A stretch of 64,000 bases of DNA from Leptobrachium leishanense (GCA_009667805.1 CM019064.1:80020675-80084674), one strand, 5' to 3'. Positions 32,139 to 44,071 are shown, counted from the first letter of the stretch. Notes: generated by a model not told the origin, from the sequence alone. A program made the numbers and translations.

Positions 32139-33552
32139 TCAACTTTATCCTTCTCAGGCTTCCGGCCTTTACACTGCGCACGGAAATGGCCCATTTCTCC
32201 ACAACCGAAACATCTCTTCCTCGAAAGTGGAGACACGGTTGCTTGTTGAGGTTCTAATAAGAGATTTGAACCAGACGCCACGGCAACTTCAGTCGTCTGC
32301 ATACCTGTTAGGAACTTTTGCATTTCCCCCTGCATCTCGGTCACCTTCATCAACACCCTGCACAGTTCAGCGTGCGCTTTCTGCAGTTCAGTTTGAGCTT
32401 CCTGTACCTTCTTTACAGTCTTGAACAACTCACTTCGTTCAGAAGAGTTCGATTCTTTAGCAGCCTTTTCGATGAATTTAAAACCGACTAACTGCTCCTG
32501 TTCATCCAGGTCAGATCCATAGGTGTCTAACGAGTCGTTTTCAGGCTGCAGACCGTCGTTATATCTTGCAGGTTGTGCATAAGCCCTTTCTCCCCGCCTG
32601 AAGGATTTCTCTTCCAGCAGAGCCTCCTCCTCTCGTACCACTCGGATCAGTTCCAGGTACTTCAACTCTTGATTAACTGCTCTGCTTCTCAGCTGCATCA
32701 TCACCGGATCTAACGGTTGAGAGCCCCTCAGGATCTGCTTTATTCGTATCTTGTCTACGTCAGCCGGTTTGGCCCCTTTCTTGAGGAGTATTTGGTGCAG
32801 AATCTTATCCAAGCGCCCCATGTAATCAATCATTCTCTCACCTCTCTTCTGGTAGGTGTGTTCGTACTGATATACTAGTTCCGCTGCCTTTTCTGTTCGC
32901 CAAACACTTCTTCAAGAACGTTCAGATAATCCAAAGCAGTACAATCTTTCCTACTCAGTTTTAGGTTTCTCACCGCTTCTGACGCAGGTCCCTTTAAACT
33001 CTCGGTGATCCTTTGCTTTTTCTGGGCCTCAGGGACGTCCCACTCATCCAGTGCCTGCATCGCCTGTTCCACCCATTCCTCAAAGGTTTCTTCTCCCGCC
33101 GGAGTTGGTACATTTCCTGTAAAGTTCCTTAACCGTCGATAACCGAAATTAGTGTGAGGAGGGCTTGTTTTCTGACATTTAGCCAGCAAATCTCCAATAG
33201 CCACGATAAATTCAGGCCCGATCATGGCCAACGGACTGGGCGCGGGAACACTTTCGGCTTCGCCACGTGGCGCACTTGGCTGAATCATTGGACTTCCACC
33301 TCATCGGTCAGCTTCACGCTCGCGCCCCGAAAACATGCTGGAATACCTTTTCTCCATTCGAGAAGAACATGCGTGTGAGGTATCTGGGTTTTTCTTAATG
33401 TCCAGAATTAACCCCCGATGATCTGGTGCTAGCGTGGCCACCTGGCGAATCTGATCTTCGGCCCAAGTGTCTGCAGGAATATCCATGACTATGCAACATG
33501 CTAACTGACTACTGTGCTCCCCACACCATTCGGCAGCAGTGTCTGGATCCAT
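32069..33552 (-). pseudogene. gag: gypsy gag, unit 2, several frameshifts
   Basis: Start at 33552, stop at 32069. Breaks relative to unit 1 lie near 33440 (three-base loss, in frame), 33377 (two bases), 33287 (one base) and 32900 (one base in a C-run). The PNMA-like N-terminal part, capsid part and CCHC zinc knuckle are otherwise as in unit 1. Breaks fall at different places from those of unit 1. Confidence 0.85.
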
Positions 33553-33588
33553 ATTTAACCCTTTAGATGCGGTTTTTCCAGAGACTGA

Positions 33589-33608
33589 ATCCCGGAAACG
33601 AGCCCCCA
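33589..33608 (-). promoter_or_regulatory. Primer binding site, unit 2 (tRNA-Pro-like)
   Basis: Same sequence as unit 1 (TGGGGGCTCGT, TT, CCGGGAT on minus), two bases inside the right LTR. Confidence 0.75.
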
Positions 33609-33610
33609 CG

Positions 33611-34724
33611 TGTAGCGCTCACTCCCGGAGGAGCCGCTGAAAATGAACCACGGGTCAGTCTCCCCGCACTAGGGAATAAATATACTCCAACACGCTGAAC
33701 AGTTTTATATTTTAAAAGGTTTACTAAAAGGTTTGCAGCTCTTAAGACACGGTATATGCAGGAAGATTTACAGTACTTTCGTAACACGATAAACGCGTAG
33801 CGGTAAAAGAAACGAAAACACGAGGGCTTCGTATTTTCGGAAAAAAAAACCCCGACCGAGCAGAAAATTAAAAGATACGAAATTCGAGGAAAAACCGCGT
33901 AGCGGGACACAATAAAATACACAGTTCTCGTATCACGGTAAACGCGCAGCGGGAACAAAAAGAGGAAAAAATGTTCAGAATGTAACTTTAACTTTGCCCC
34001 CTTGTATGGATAGGAAAAAGGAAATGAGTCCTGCACAGGTTAAGTCCCAGAACGTGAAGTGGTATGTGGTTTGGTGTGTAGGGTACCCGGGTACTTTTCA
34101 ACTGGCCAGTGAGTTTACTTTATCGATGTCTTCGACTAGTCAGTTGGGGCCCTGTGGGTTTTAGAAAGAAAGCAGCAGCGTACGCTCTTATTCACATACG
34201 GCCTTGGGGGGCCCCTCACCCATCCAGCGCAACTTGAGGTTCCGTTGACCCAGGACGTCTCTCCGCTCGATATTGACTGGGGGCGCCGACCACCGGATCT
34301 GTTGTCTGGCCTTCTATCGATCAGCCGCGACTCAGCCAGCTTACCGCCTGCTCCCCGCTTCAATCGACCGCGGTACTCCTTACTCGAGGGGTCTTCTCTC
34401 CTCAGCACTGCACTCGGATAATGTAGATGGTGATATCTGTCTCCCGCAAGGCTGGGTGACCCAATCCTAAGGCCCAATCCACTCTGTCTGCGTTCCGGCC
34501 TGTCTTTTGGTCTCTCCTTCTCTGTCTGTGCATCCACTCTCCTCTGCTCCCTGGCGCGCTCTGCCTGTTCTCCACGAGGTGCAGGATGTACAGCGTCTCC
34601 ACAAACCCACCCACTTCCTGTTTCTTCGCAAAGCATGCCGGGACATGTAGTTCGAGTGTCCAGGATCTTCAATCGTACTGCCTCAAATGGGTACTGCCAC
34701 AGTAAACTTTAACACATCGCTACA
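33611..34724 (-). repeat. LTR, right (5' LTR of unit 2)
   Basis: 1114 bp, TGTAGCG to CGCTACA. It lacks about 16 bases near 34676 (the GATTGTCTCCATCTTGTGGC region of the other LTRs) but is otherwise close to the middle LTR. As the 5' LTR it would hold the promoter of the array. Confidence 0.95.
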
Positions 34725-34960
34725 TTTGTTTCTGATAAACATTTTATAAATATATATCAGAAACAAATGACACCAGGATTTCTATTAATTAGAAGTATCC
34801 CAGGACAAAACAGCAAAATGACATTTTGTAATATTAAATATTACTATAAATCAGGGCTCAGCAACCCTGGCCCTCCAAATGTTTTGGAAATATTTTTTCC
34901 TTGAGGCTCTGCAGCCGAACATCACGGGACATGTAGTTTCAAAACATCTGGAGGGCTCGT
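34725..34960. repeat. Right arm of the palindrome split by the gypsy array
   Basis: It contains the loop TTTGTTTCTGATA...TATCAGAAACAAATG, then the mirror image of 18720-18914, including the inverted hAT MITE remnant at 34852-34955. Taking the array out and keeping one TTTG restores a continuous palindrome. Confidence 0.85.
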
Positions 34961-35007
34961 ATTTGCCCGCACCCGCCATAGGGCAGTATTACAATGTTGG
35001 TGCTAAC

Positions 35008-35338
35008 TAAGGCTGGCGGCACAATAGCAAACATTTTGCGTCCGTTTGACCGTACTGTTTGACGTCCATCGTAGCTTTATAAAGGAGTCAATTAAACACA
35101 CCACATGAAGCCCCTGCGCACTTGTTCACAGACGGGCAAAGCATAAAGCCACGGACGCAAAAATAACATTGACGTGAAAAAGCTAAACGGACGCAGAAAC
35201 AACGCTGCCATGTATTTTCCTAGGGTGTGGAGACATCAGACGTTACGGACGCACTTTATGCAGTACTCACAATATCTCCCGTGAAAAAGTGCGTCCGTAA
35301 CGGACGCAGTACAGTATGCTCGTGTGCCGCCTCACTTA
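35008..35338. mobile_element. MITE with TAAGGCTGGCGGCAC termini
   Basis: TAAGGCTGGCGGCAC at the left faces GTGCCGCCTCACTTA at the right. The interior shares 'TGCGTCCG' and 'ACGGACGCA' words with the copies at 3940-4354 and 15009-15454. It is inserted exactly at a TTAA in the palindromic MITE. Confidence 0.7.
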
Positions 35339-35349
35339 ACCAGAGTTGT

Positions 35350-36800
35350 GTTTGTAATTTAAGTTTTTATTTTGTAAAGAGGTCATCGCATAAACAGAAC
35401 GAGTAAAGGCCGCGCAGGGCCACATATTAAGCCATCAATAGAAGCACTTCGTAGGGAAAAAACACAGACAACATAAATGGGGGGGTCGTATGAAAAGTCA
35501 GCAAAATGTTGAAAGGGGGGGGTTATAACAGAAGTCATCAAAATTACTTCGGATATAATAAAACCAAAAAAAGGTCTCAGTTTATCCCCAGCTGGGGAAT
35601 GTCAGCGGGAAAAAGAAAATAAAAGTGTCCGAAGCGTCTCTGAATGGGGGGGGGGGAATAAATTCAAGAGGTGGATTAATAAGGGCTCGACGGGGGAAAA
35701 CGCTCAAAAAATAAAATAAATTATATCTCGGGTGCTCAGCATGTAAGGTGACAGCTGTATAGGATTTTCAGCGTGGAAATAAGCAGGGGGACATCACACG
35801 GACGGGGAGCTAGGCTGTGTGGTCGGGCCTCAAAGTAACGGTAGCGTCTTCAACCAGTGTCCAGCAAGAAAGCCACGTGTTGAACCCCTCCGGATCCGCC
35901 CTCCTCTCGTGGCGGCCGCCGGACAAAGAGATCCCAGAGCCCTCCATCCATGGCTGGAGCAGCTCCATGGTTCCAAGGTCCACGCCACCTCCTCTCCGGA
36001 GACAGCCCAGCACAACCCCCATCTTCTCCACCGCAATCAGCATGGGGGTGTCCGGCCTCGGACCACCGCTGCTACCCCCAACTCGGCCACAGCCTTCGCC
36101 CTATCAAACTCAACAGCCGTATCAGGCGGTGCCGGGGAGAGAGACGGCAGGAGGGGTCCAGGTGGTTTCCTCTTCACGAGCGCTGGGGGAATCTCTACTC
36201 TCGCCGGTTCTTTCATCCGTAAGACAGTCGGCGGTGTCATGTGATCCGGCTCCCCATCCTCCGTCACATCTGTCTCCGTCGCCTCCGGCACCACTCTGCC
36301 GCACCGAGCCACATCGGGCCTGTCGCCCCCTGAGATATCCTCGCTCGGAGCTTCAGCCTCCCGGCCGGATCGCAGCACGGCCATGATGTGGCGCATATCA
36401 CCCCGCGTCAACACTCGCTCTTCACCCTCCAGCAGCTGCAAACTAGCATCCAGGAAGACCGGGAGATGTGGGCCCTCCATCTCCGCATCCCTCATCATGG
36501 CCCTTGGCGGAATCAGGACGCCCAGCTCAGCGAAACCAGGCAGCGACAGAGGCTGAGACGTAGGCCGTAAAATGGCCGCCGGCGACAGACTTCAACCAGA
36601 GATGTCGGCCCACAGGTGCGTCTCTGGACCGGAGGGGGGGAAACGGGCTCCGGTCAGCACATTCTCGTTGGCCAGCCGCTTAGGGGCTACTACAGGAAAT
36701 CTCAGCAGATAAAGATAAAAAATGACCCCCGGGAGAAGGAAACACTGCGGAGCTCAAGCAAGATGCGTCTTCTCCCTTCCACGGCCGGCCATGCCCCCCC
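35350..36800 (-). mobile_element. L1 deletion derivative, minus strand
   Basis: It is flanked by a 14-15 bp target duplication (TTAACCAGAGTTGT at 35336-35349 and 36801-36814). On minus it starts GGGGGGGCATGGCCGGCCG, like the other L1 5' ends here, and finishes with an A-rich tail (AAAATAAAAACTTAAATTAC). A minus reading frame at 36037-36498 is probably a fragment of the ORF1 region; no domain is recognisable. There is no endonuclease or reverse transcriptase, so it is non-autonomous. Confidence 0.75.
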
Positions 36801-36905
36801 TTAACCAGAGTTGTTGTAAACTTAAAACCTTGATAGGGTATAATGGCTCAGGTAAGTTTACAACAGCTCTGGTTAAGTTAGCACCAACTTTGGAGAAGGG
36901 CCCTG

Positions 36906-37715
36906 CGTTTTCCCCGGAGATACGTTATCAGTATCTTATGACTAAGGTGACCAAACTCTCTATGTAATAACCATATAATCAAGTGGTCACTCTAAACGTT
37001 ACAAAACTGTAGATTACACTAGCAAAAGTGCATTGCAGATACAACTGCAGTTTGTGTTTATCTGTATGATTGTGTACCTGTTTTAGTGGCCTTGATGTGC
37101 ATAATCAGTGATAAATATGTTACGATATGTTATCATGGTTTTTGTTAAAAAATATCTTAACATTTATTTGAAATGCATGGGATGTGTAGTTTACACCCAT
37201 TTAGGATAAAAAAGCAATTTTGCATAAAGATTTTGAAGAGTATGAAAATTTCAACAATTTTATTTTTTCATGTATTTGTTTAACCTTTGCAAAAATGTTG
37301 TCGAGATAAAAATTTCTAAACTCTAGATGCTGTCCCTTATCTTACTCAGGATCACACAGGGTCTGCATTATTAGCATACGGGCAGAAATGGCCTTTGTGT
37401 CAAATACAGTGAATATGATAAAGATGGATAATAAAAATGGTGAGTGTACTGACTAGAGCAGCCTGAGAATATAGTCAGTAATTGTAAGAGATAGCATTAT
37501 ATGAATTGGGAACTGTCCCCTTAAGGGAAATGTCTTCTGGGAATTGTGGTTTTATGACATGTGATCAGATCTATGTGTTTAATTGGTGCGGAGACGCTTT
37601 GCATGCTGGTAGGAAGAAAGGCTTGTACATCAGGAAGTAATTCCAGGACAGCTGCAGCATGCTCTCTCTCTACATGGGAATGAAATTGCCCTTTTTTCAC
37701 GCCGTATAAAAGGAC
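36906..37715. other. No gene seen
   Basis: AT-rich intergenic DNA with no recognised element between the palindromic MITE and the full-length L1. It holds only short chance reading frames. Confidence 0.6.
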
Positions 37716-37829
37716 AGAATATAAATGATCCGGGGGCGGGGCTTGGCTGCCGTCGGACATGGCTGCTTAGTGCGGAGGCTCTGATGAGATTTAACTTATA
37801 ACGCCGGCTAAACTTTATTTTTGGGCGAC

Positions 37830-38909
37830 ATGGGGAAAATCAGCAAAGGGACAGGCACACAGAAGATGCAGGAGGGGAAAAAACTACCGGAGACACCATC
37901 TCTCCGCCGATTTTTGATCCCGGCCGCTGAAACCCGAAGTGTTCCACCAGACCAGGCCAAATCCCCGACCTCTCCTACATTGCTATCCCGGGCGCCATCA
38001 CCGGCCATGTCAGAGGCCAGATCGGCGGACCCGGTGGCTCCGGACTGGGCCTGCTTGTTGAAAAATCTCCCCACACGATCTGAACTACACCAGGCTAACG
38101 CAGAGCTTCGGCAATCGATTTTGACAGAATTACAACACGTAAGAACAGATATTCAGGGCCTTACTGCATGGGTTGAGACTTTGGAGGGAGAATGTGATTG
38201 ATCCCGCACTGCCCACGCTAAGACCGCGGAGCAGGTAGATGCCCAGCAGACCCAGATCCGCAGCATGGCTTTACACATCATGGACTTAGACAACAGTGGG
38301 AGACATTGTAATTTATGCCTGTGTGGACTCCCAGAAAGCGAGGATCCACAACCGCACCTCCGCGAGGCGTTAACGGTAATTTTTAACTCCGTGTTGGAAC
38401 GTGACGCCACATCACCTATTGAATTTGTCCGCGCTCATAGGGCCCTACAGCCGAAAGGTCCGCCGGGAGACCCCCCGAGGGATGTAATATGTTGTCTAGC
38501 GAACTATGGACTCAAAGAGGACATTCTGACAAAAGCCAGGGAGGTTAATCAGATTTCTTATGAAGGCTCCCCGCTTCAATTGTTCCCGGATCTCTCACCG
38601 GCAACCTTAGCATACCGGAGAGCTCTTAAACCTCTCACAAGTCTGTTGCAAACCCAACACCTGAGGTACCGCTGGCATATACCTACGGGGTTGTTGGTGC
38701 ACACGCCTCAAGGCCCTTATTTGATTAGCACCATGGACGACATGAACCCGCTGCTAGATGAACTACAATTGCCTGCTTTGATCCTTCCTTGGCCTGACCC
38801 ATTGCAAGTGTATTCCGCTGGTCCGCGACTCTTACGTCAGAGACCCCTACCACCTCGACCACAACGGCAACAAACCCACGCCGGGAGGCGTTTGGGTTCC
38901 CAAGCATAA
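37830..38909 (+). pseudogene. ORF1: L1 ORF1 with a single in-frame stop
   Basis: ATG at 37830 (MGKISKG) opens 359 codons interrupted only by TGA at 38199-38201; the frame is unchanged on both sides. The N-terminal third is basic and proline-rich, followed by a coiled-coil-like stretch (SELHQANAELRQSILTELQ). An RRM-type region follows (CLCGLPESEDPQPHLREAL onward, with RAHRALQPKGP), then the C-terminal domain of L1 ORF1p. ORF1p trimerises and coats L1 RNA. The stop could come from a CGA codon by CpG decay. Confidence 0.88.
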
Positions 38910-40061
38910 TCCACCGTGTTCTACGACTGGACCTGATTGTCCATTATATTCTGCACCTTGACCGGAGCGCCGTGCCCCTGGTCCGACGTTGCTGATTGCT
39001 TCAGGTGGCGACGGTGTTATTGCGAATCCAGACCTGGATTTTTACTCATTCTAACATCCATGCTCTAGCCGGGGGCTTCGCCTTCTGGGGTGACAAGGCT
39101 ACCTGCACTGAGGCTGGACTCTCATTATACAAGCACCCGAACATTTCTGGCTATGCGGTTTCTAACCTCTTTTACCGAGCATACCATGGAACACTTTCGA
39201 TGACAACGTTACCTGCATTGAGGTTACTCCCTTGTTCCTTAACTACCGGATCCTGTTTGGTTACGCTCTTCCTCGCCTCTTCTACCGAACCGTGCAACGG
39301 TGCACCCCGAGGTGGTCGAACCGGACGGCAGGTGGATAGTGCTAACCTTGAATTGGTACGGTGTGGTCATACGACACCAGTGCCGTACGCTTTTATACGG
39401 GACACACACTAATAGCCTTTGAACTGCTCTGGACGTCTCTTGACAGCAATGGCAGCTCGGAATTGGTATTGTATTGATGCACTCGCTTAATGCCATTTGC
39501 CCTCTTTTGCAGATCCTGTACCCATTGCCTTTCCTTAAGGCGAGGCACTTATTGCTGCTTGTTTACTTATTGTTCCTAACCTGTCCGCCACACGGTATTG
39601 GGGCTGTACTAGGGCACGGGGGCGGTTATATCCAGTCGTTATTCCTGCGATCCCCTTACTCGCAAGATATTCTAGACATGCCGTGCGTTACGTTCTATAT
39701 TGTTTACAGCTTTCCAAGGTTAATCTCTGTTTGAGTCCATGTTCGCACGACTAACACCAATTTTTGCTTTTTCAATTCAGTGTTCCACACGGGTGGGTAT
39801 ACACCCGCCTCTGAGGTAGTTAACACCTTGACGCTGTAGTCTGCGGTGAGGTGATCCACGACCCCCCCCTTACCGAGGTGCAGTGACACCGTAGTGTTCT
39901 GGTCTGTGTTCCTGGCGACAGCCGGTTCATGGACTGTCACTCCTACCTCTCCGTTGTAAATAGGTTTTTGTTTCGTCTCACACTTTTCACCCACTTTCTA
40001 AAACTCCCCTTCGACCCCTCGTACAGTACTCATACCATCCACCCTCCATAACTAAACTATC

Positions 40062-43000
40062 ATGTCACTCCTGCAGGATCTCTCAATCATGTCTATAAAT
40101 GCAAGAGGGCTTAATTTACCTGAAAAACGCTCTCGGGTGTTACGTGATTTCAGGAGCTGCAAGGAGTCAGTAGTATTCATACGAGAAACGCACTTCAGAG
40201 GAGACACTCACCCCAAATTGACTGGTTCACACTTCCCGGTTGGGTTTTACAGTAATCACACCTCTTCAAAATCGAAAGGTACGGCTTTATTATTTCATAA
40301 ACGCATTCCCTTTACAAGCACGGCGTCTCTGACGGATGGAGAGGGGAGACTGCTGGTGGTTAAGGGACACATAGTCAACACATTATATATGTTCGCTAAT
40401 CTTTACGCCCCGAATAAAGCCCAACACCACTTTATTACCGCCAGCCTCAGCAAGGTTATGGATTTTGCGGAAGGTACCCTAATTTTAGGGGGGGACTTTA
40501 ATATCCCCTTAGCTCCGTCAGTTGACACATCCAAGGGCACCACCTCTCGCCCTTTACACATTTTGAGATCCATCTGCAAGACACTACACTCTTCTCGTTT
40601 GGTGGACTGCTGGAGGGCACAACATCCTGAAGAGAGAGATTACACGTTTTTCTCTCAGCCCCAGCAGTCCTACTCTCGACTAGATTACTTCTTTTTGCAA
40701 CACTACCAGCTACACACTCTGAAAGCAGCATCCATTGGCACTGCAACCTGGTTAGACCACGCTCCAAATCTACATCACCCTCACGTCCCCTCTATACCGC
40801 CCCCGCTTCCTTCTCCTGGCGCTTAAATTACTCCTTTTTGGCTAATGAATCTCTTGTGGAAGACAGCGAGCAGGTGCTTGAGACCTATTTTGCTGAAAAC
40901 GTGACCCCGGACATACCCGCCCCCGTGGTTTGGGAAGCGCACAAATGCGTAATTAGAGCCACTACATTAAGAAAGGGGCAGAATTTAAGAAACAAAGATC
41001 CACACAAATTAAATCTCTGACATTGAACGCTTCCATAAACAGGATGCTGACCCGGCACACTTGACCACGCTAACGACCCTGCGACGCTCACTGGCAGACC
41101 TTATGAACACGCTACATCATTGCACATGTCTTCAAACGAAGGGCTTTATCCACACATTTACGGGGATAAATGTGGCCGCCTTCTGGTGCGAATGATAGCT
41201 AAAAAGCGAGCTGCCACGCATATTGCCTGCGTGCGGGACCGAGAAGGTCGACCGAAACACATGCCAACACAAATCATGACTGCTTTACGAGAATATTACC
41301 TGCGACTATTCTCCCTTACAGGCCCCCAGACAGACACTGCTCGACCAGATTCAGGCATACCTTTCCACACACTCCACACGCAAACTCTATACGGTAGATG
41401 CAGCGATCATGGAGGACCCTTTTACGGAGGAGGAATTATCAGCTGCCCTCAAATCATCCAAAACAGGCAAATGTCCCGGCCCAGACGGCCTTCCGTTCAT
41501 TACTATAAGACTTTTCGTAAAGTTCTCATACCACACTTCCTGAAAGCCTTTAATGCCCTGACCCAAGGCCATAATCTTCCCCACAGGCATTAATGGCCAA
41601 TGTCACTTTGCTACTGAAGGAGGGTAAGGACCCCACTAATTGCGCGAACTATAGACCGATATCGTTACTCAACGCGGACATTAAACTCTTCGCAAAAATT
41701 TTAGCTACGCGCCTTCAACCACACATCCCTAATTTGATTCATTGCGATCAGGTAGGGTTCGTTCCGGGGAGGGAAGTGAAAGACAACACGATTAGGGCAC
41801 TACAGCTGATCCATCGAGGCCGGTTCAGGCCTTATACGCGGATCCCTCAGCCCGGCTTTGTGTGAATGGAGTCTACTCAGAGTCTTTTAAAATACATAAC
41901 GGCACCAGACAGGGCTGCCCCTTGTCCCCATTGCTTTTAATTTTGTCCCTGGAGCCCTTTCTCTCTGCCGTCAGACATAACCCAGACATCAAGGGACCCA
42001 CTATAGGCACGTCGCAACACAAAATTGCAGCATACGCTGACGACTTGCTCTTCTTCGTGACGAACCCGAGAGTGTCCTTGCCCTGCATTTTGTCAGCCTT
42101 CAGGGATTACGGGGCCTTATCCAATTTAAAAATGAATTATGGCAAATCCCATATCCTGAGTGTATCTAAGGGAGACACACACGCCCCACAAACTCTTCAA
42201 CACTTCCCATTTTCAATCTCACTCACAAAAATAAAGTACTTAGGGATTTGGCTAAACACAGACCCCATGGAGAATTACGGAGAAAACTTTGCACCACTCT
42301 TAGACACATTGCAAGGGGACCTTTCCAAATGGAACTATGCACATATATCATGGTTGGGGCGAGTGGCCATTGTTAAAATTAATCTTCTCCCAAGGCTACT
42401 ATACCTTTTTCAAACAATACTCATACGTTTACCCAGGAAATTTTTTGCAACCCTTAAATCAGCGTTAATAAAATACATCTGGAAAGGCAAAACTCCCAGG
42501 CCACGTTTTGACATACTCACGCGACAGAAATCACAGGGAAGTTGACCTGATTTCCGATGTTACCATATAGCGAGTCATCTGCTTCGTATTCTAGATTGAT
42601 CAAAACAGGGGGGTCAGGAAGAAATGGAAAGAAGCGGAACAAGACTCACTAGGGGTACCCCTGGCCACCTTACCATGGCTCCCAACCTCTCAGGATAAAC
42701 ACCATCCCATTACATCCCCTTATACACTGGCCACCATTACCATTTGGCGTCTTGCCTCCAAAACCTTCTCACTCTCCAATTCCCCATCCCCCTGCTACCA
42801 ATTGTGCACAATCTAGATTTCAGCTTGGGGTTGCAAGCACGGACCTTCTGCAACTTGTTCTCAACGGAGGTCCCGAGAGTATATCACATACTGCGCGCTA
42901 CAGGGTTTCTACCATTAAGGGAATTATACACAACTGGATCCACCACCCTTTTTACTCAGTTTTAAATACAGTCAATTGTGCCACTACCTACGAGCAATCC

Positions 43001-43736
43001 CGCAACAACACAAACTCACTAGACAATTTACCGGATTTGAACGCCAATACATACTACCTGACCCCTGGCTCATGGTATTTCACACATTTACGCTCTGCTT
43101 CAAACTGCGGCTGCCGACACTCCGGCCCCATTTATGGGACGCTGGGAGATGATGCTAGATATGTCCCTCTCGGAATCCCAATGGGGTAAAATTCTAGATC
43201 TCACACATCATTGCTCCGTGGCCATCAGGGTACAGGAAGTAGCTTACAAGGTTTTAACTTTATGGTATAGGGTGCCCACGCAGATCAGCCAGATGTTCCC
43301 TGACATACCCCAAACGTGCTGGAGATGTAACGGGGATGAAGGTACTATGCTTCACATATGGTGGAGCTGTCCGGTTCTTATACCCTTCTGGAAGACCATC
43401 CATGCGGTCACCTCTGAATTTGTTGACCCCCCAATATCTTTTTGCCCTGCGTCGATGCTCCTCCACCACACTGCGATAGCCGCTCGAACATATAAAAGAT
43501 CTGTATTGATTTGAATTCTCAATGTGGCCAAAAGTGTTATCCCCCTGTATTGGAGACAAATTATCTGTCCACCCCTGTCAGTTTGGCGGTCTAGGATGGA
43601 GGACCTCCACTCCCTAGAACAATTGATACTTACCTCATCGGATCAGTCCGAGTTATACTCCACAATATGGTCCATATGGACTCTGATCTTGTCCTCTTCC
43701 ACTTTTAGAGCCATAATGAACGCACACCGAGACTAA
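40062..43736 (+). pseudogene. ORF2: L1 ORF2 (endonuclease and reverse transcriptase), frameshifted
   Basis: The first part (40062-40826) is an APE-type endonuclease: SIMSINARGLN at its start, 'IRETHF' and LILGGDFNIPL mark metal-binding and catalytic blocks. Then the frame changes several times (near 40830, 41590 and 41865, with stops near 42545 and later). Reverse transcriptase blocks are clear: NYRPISLLNADIKLFAKILA at about 41650, GTRQGCPLSPLL at about 41904, and AYADD at about 42030. The C-terminal zinc-type motif CWRCNGDEGTMLHIWWSCP is at about 43318-43375. ORF2p nicks DNA and copies L1 RNA at the target. At least four breaks make this copy inactive. Confidence 0.9.
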
Positions 43737-44055
43737 CTGATCCAAGGCATTCTATACCTAGTCACCTCATTATTCGCCTCTGTCTACTGTACCTGCCCAA
43801 TTCCCCTCCCTCCCCCCCCTCCCAGGTTGATTGATTGCTTTCTTTTGTCCTTGTCTTTTTATTTCTGGATCTTTGAGCACTAATTCAGATTTCTATATTT
43901 GCTCTGCATTGATACTTCTTTTGTTGTTATGTATTGTCATGTTATGGCAGATCCTGCGTGATCTAAAAACCTGGATGTATAACTGAACAATGCTAAAACG
44001 CTATTTTTGTGTTCGAACATGCCATTGAAATTCAATAAAATTTGATTTACAAAAA
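43737..44055 (+). other. L1 3' untranslated region and tail
   Basis: A pyrimidine-rich stretch (CCCTCCCTCCCCCCCCTCCC) is followed by AATAAA and a short A-rich tail ending at the 3' target duplication. Confidence 0.8.
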
Positions 44056-44071
44056 AGAATATAAATGATCC

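Larger units (their letters stand above)
18915..34724 (-). mobile_element. Tandem Ty3/mdg4 (gypsy) LTR retrotransposon array, two units, three LTRs
   Basis: Order on plus: LTR 18915-20027, internal 20028-26258, LTR 26259-27387, internal 27388-33610, LTR 33611-34724. Each LTR starts TGTAGCG and ends CGCTACA. TTTG occurs immediately outside both ends (18911-18914, 34725-34728), a 4-bp target duplication for the whole array. No duplication is seen at the inner LTR. Pol order is protease, reverse transcriptase, RNase H, integrase, as in Ty3/gypsy. No envelope gene is present. The structure fits one insertion followed by unequal recombination between the LTRs of sister or allelic copies. Copies are nearly identical, so both events are recent. 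Confidence 0.95.
34975..36905. mobile_element. Palindromic MITE split by two later insertions
   Basis: Left part GGGCAGTATTAC and 'TTGGTGCTAAC' (34981-35007); middle TTAACCAGAGTTGT (35336-35349, 36801-36814); right part 'CAGCTCTGGTTAAGTTAGCA' ending about 36905. The intact relative at 51947-52079 shows the original layout. It is interrupted by the MITE at 35008-35338 and the L1 derivative at 35350-36800. Confidence 0.75.
37732..44055 (+). mobile_element. Full-length L1-type LINE
   Basis: The 6.3 kb element is flanked by the exact 16-bp duplication AGAATATAAATGATCC at 37716-37731 and 44056-44071. It begins GGGGGCGGGGCTTGGCTGCC and ends AATAAAATTTGATTTACAAAA. It contains ORF1 (RNA-binding protein), a spacer of 1.15 kb, and ORF2 (endonuclease plus reverse transcriptase), the L1 order. 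Intact ends show a full-length target-primed insertion; ORF2 has since lost its frame. Confidence 0.93.

Noticed and set aside
35817..36386. Forward frames of 189 and 141 codons
   Set aside because: Antisense to the minus-strand L1 derivative; no domain or splice support.
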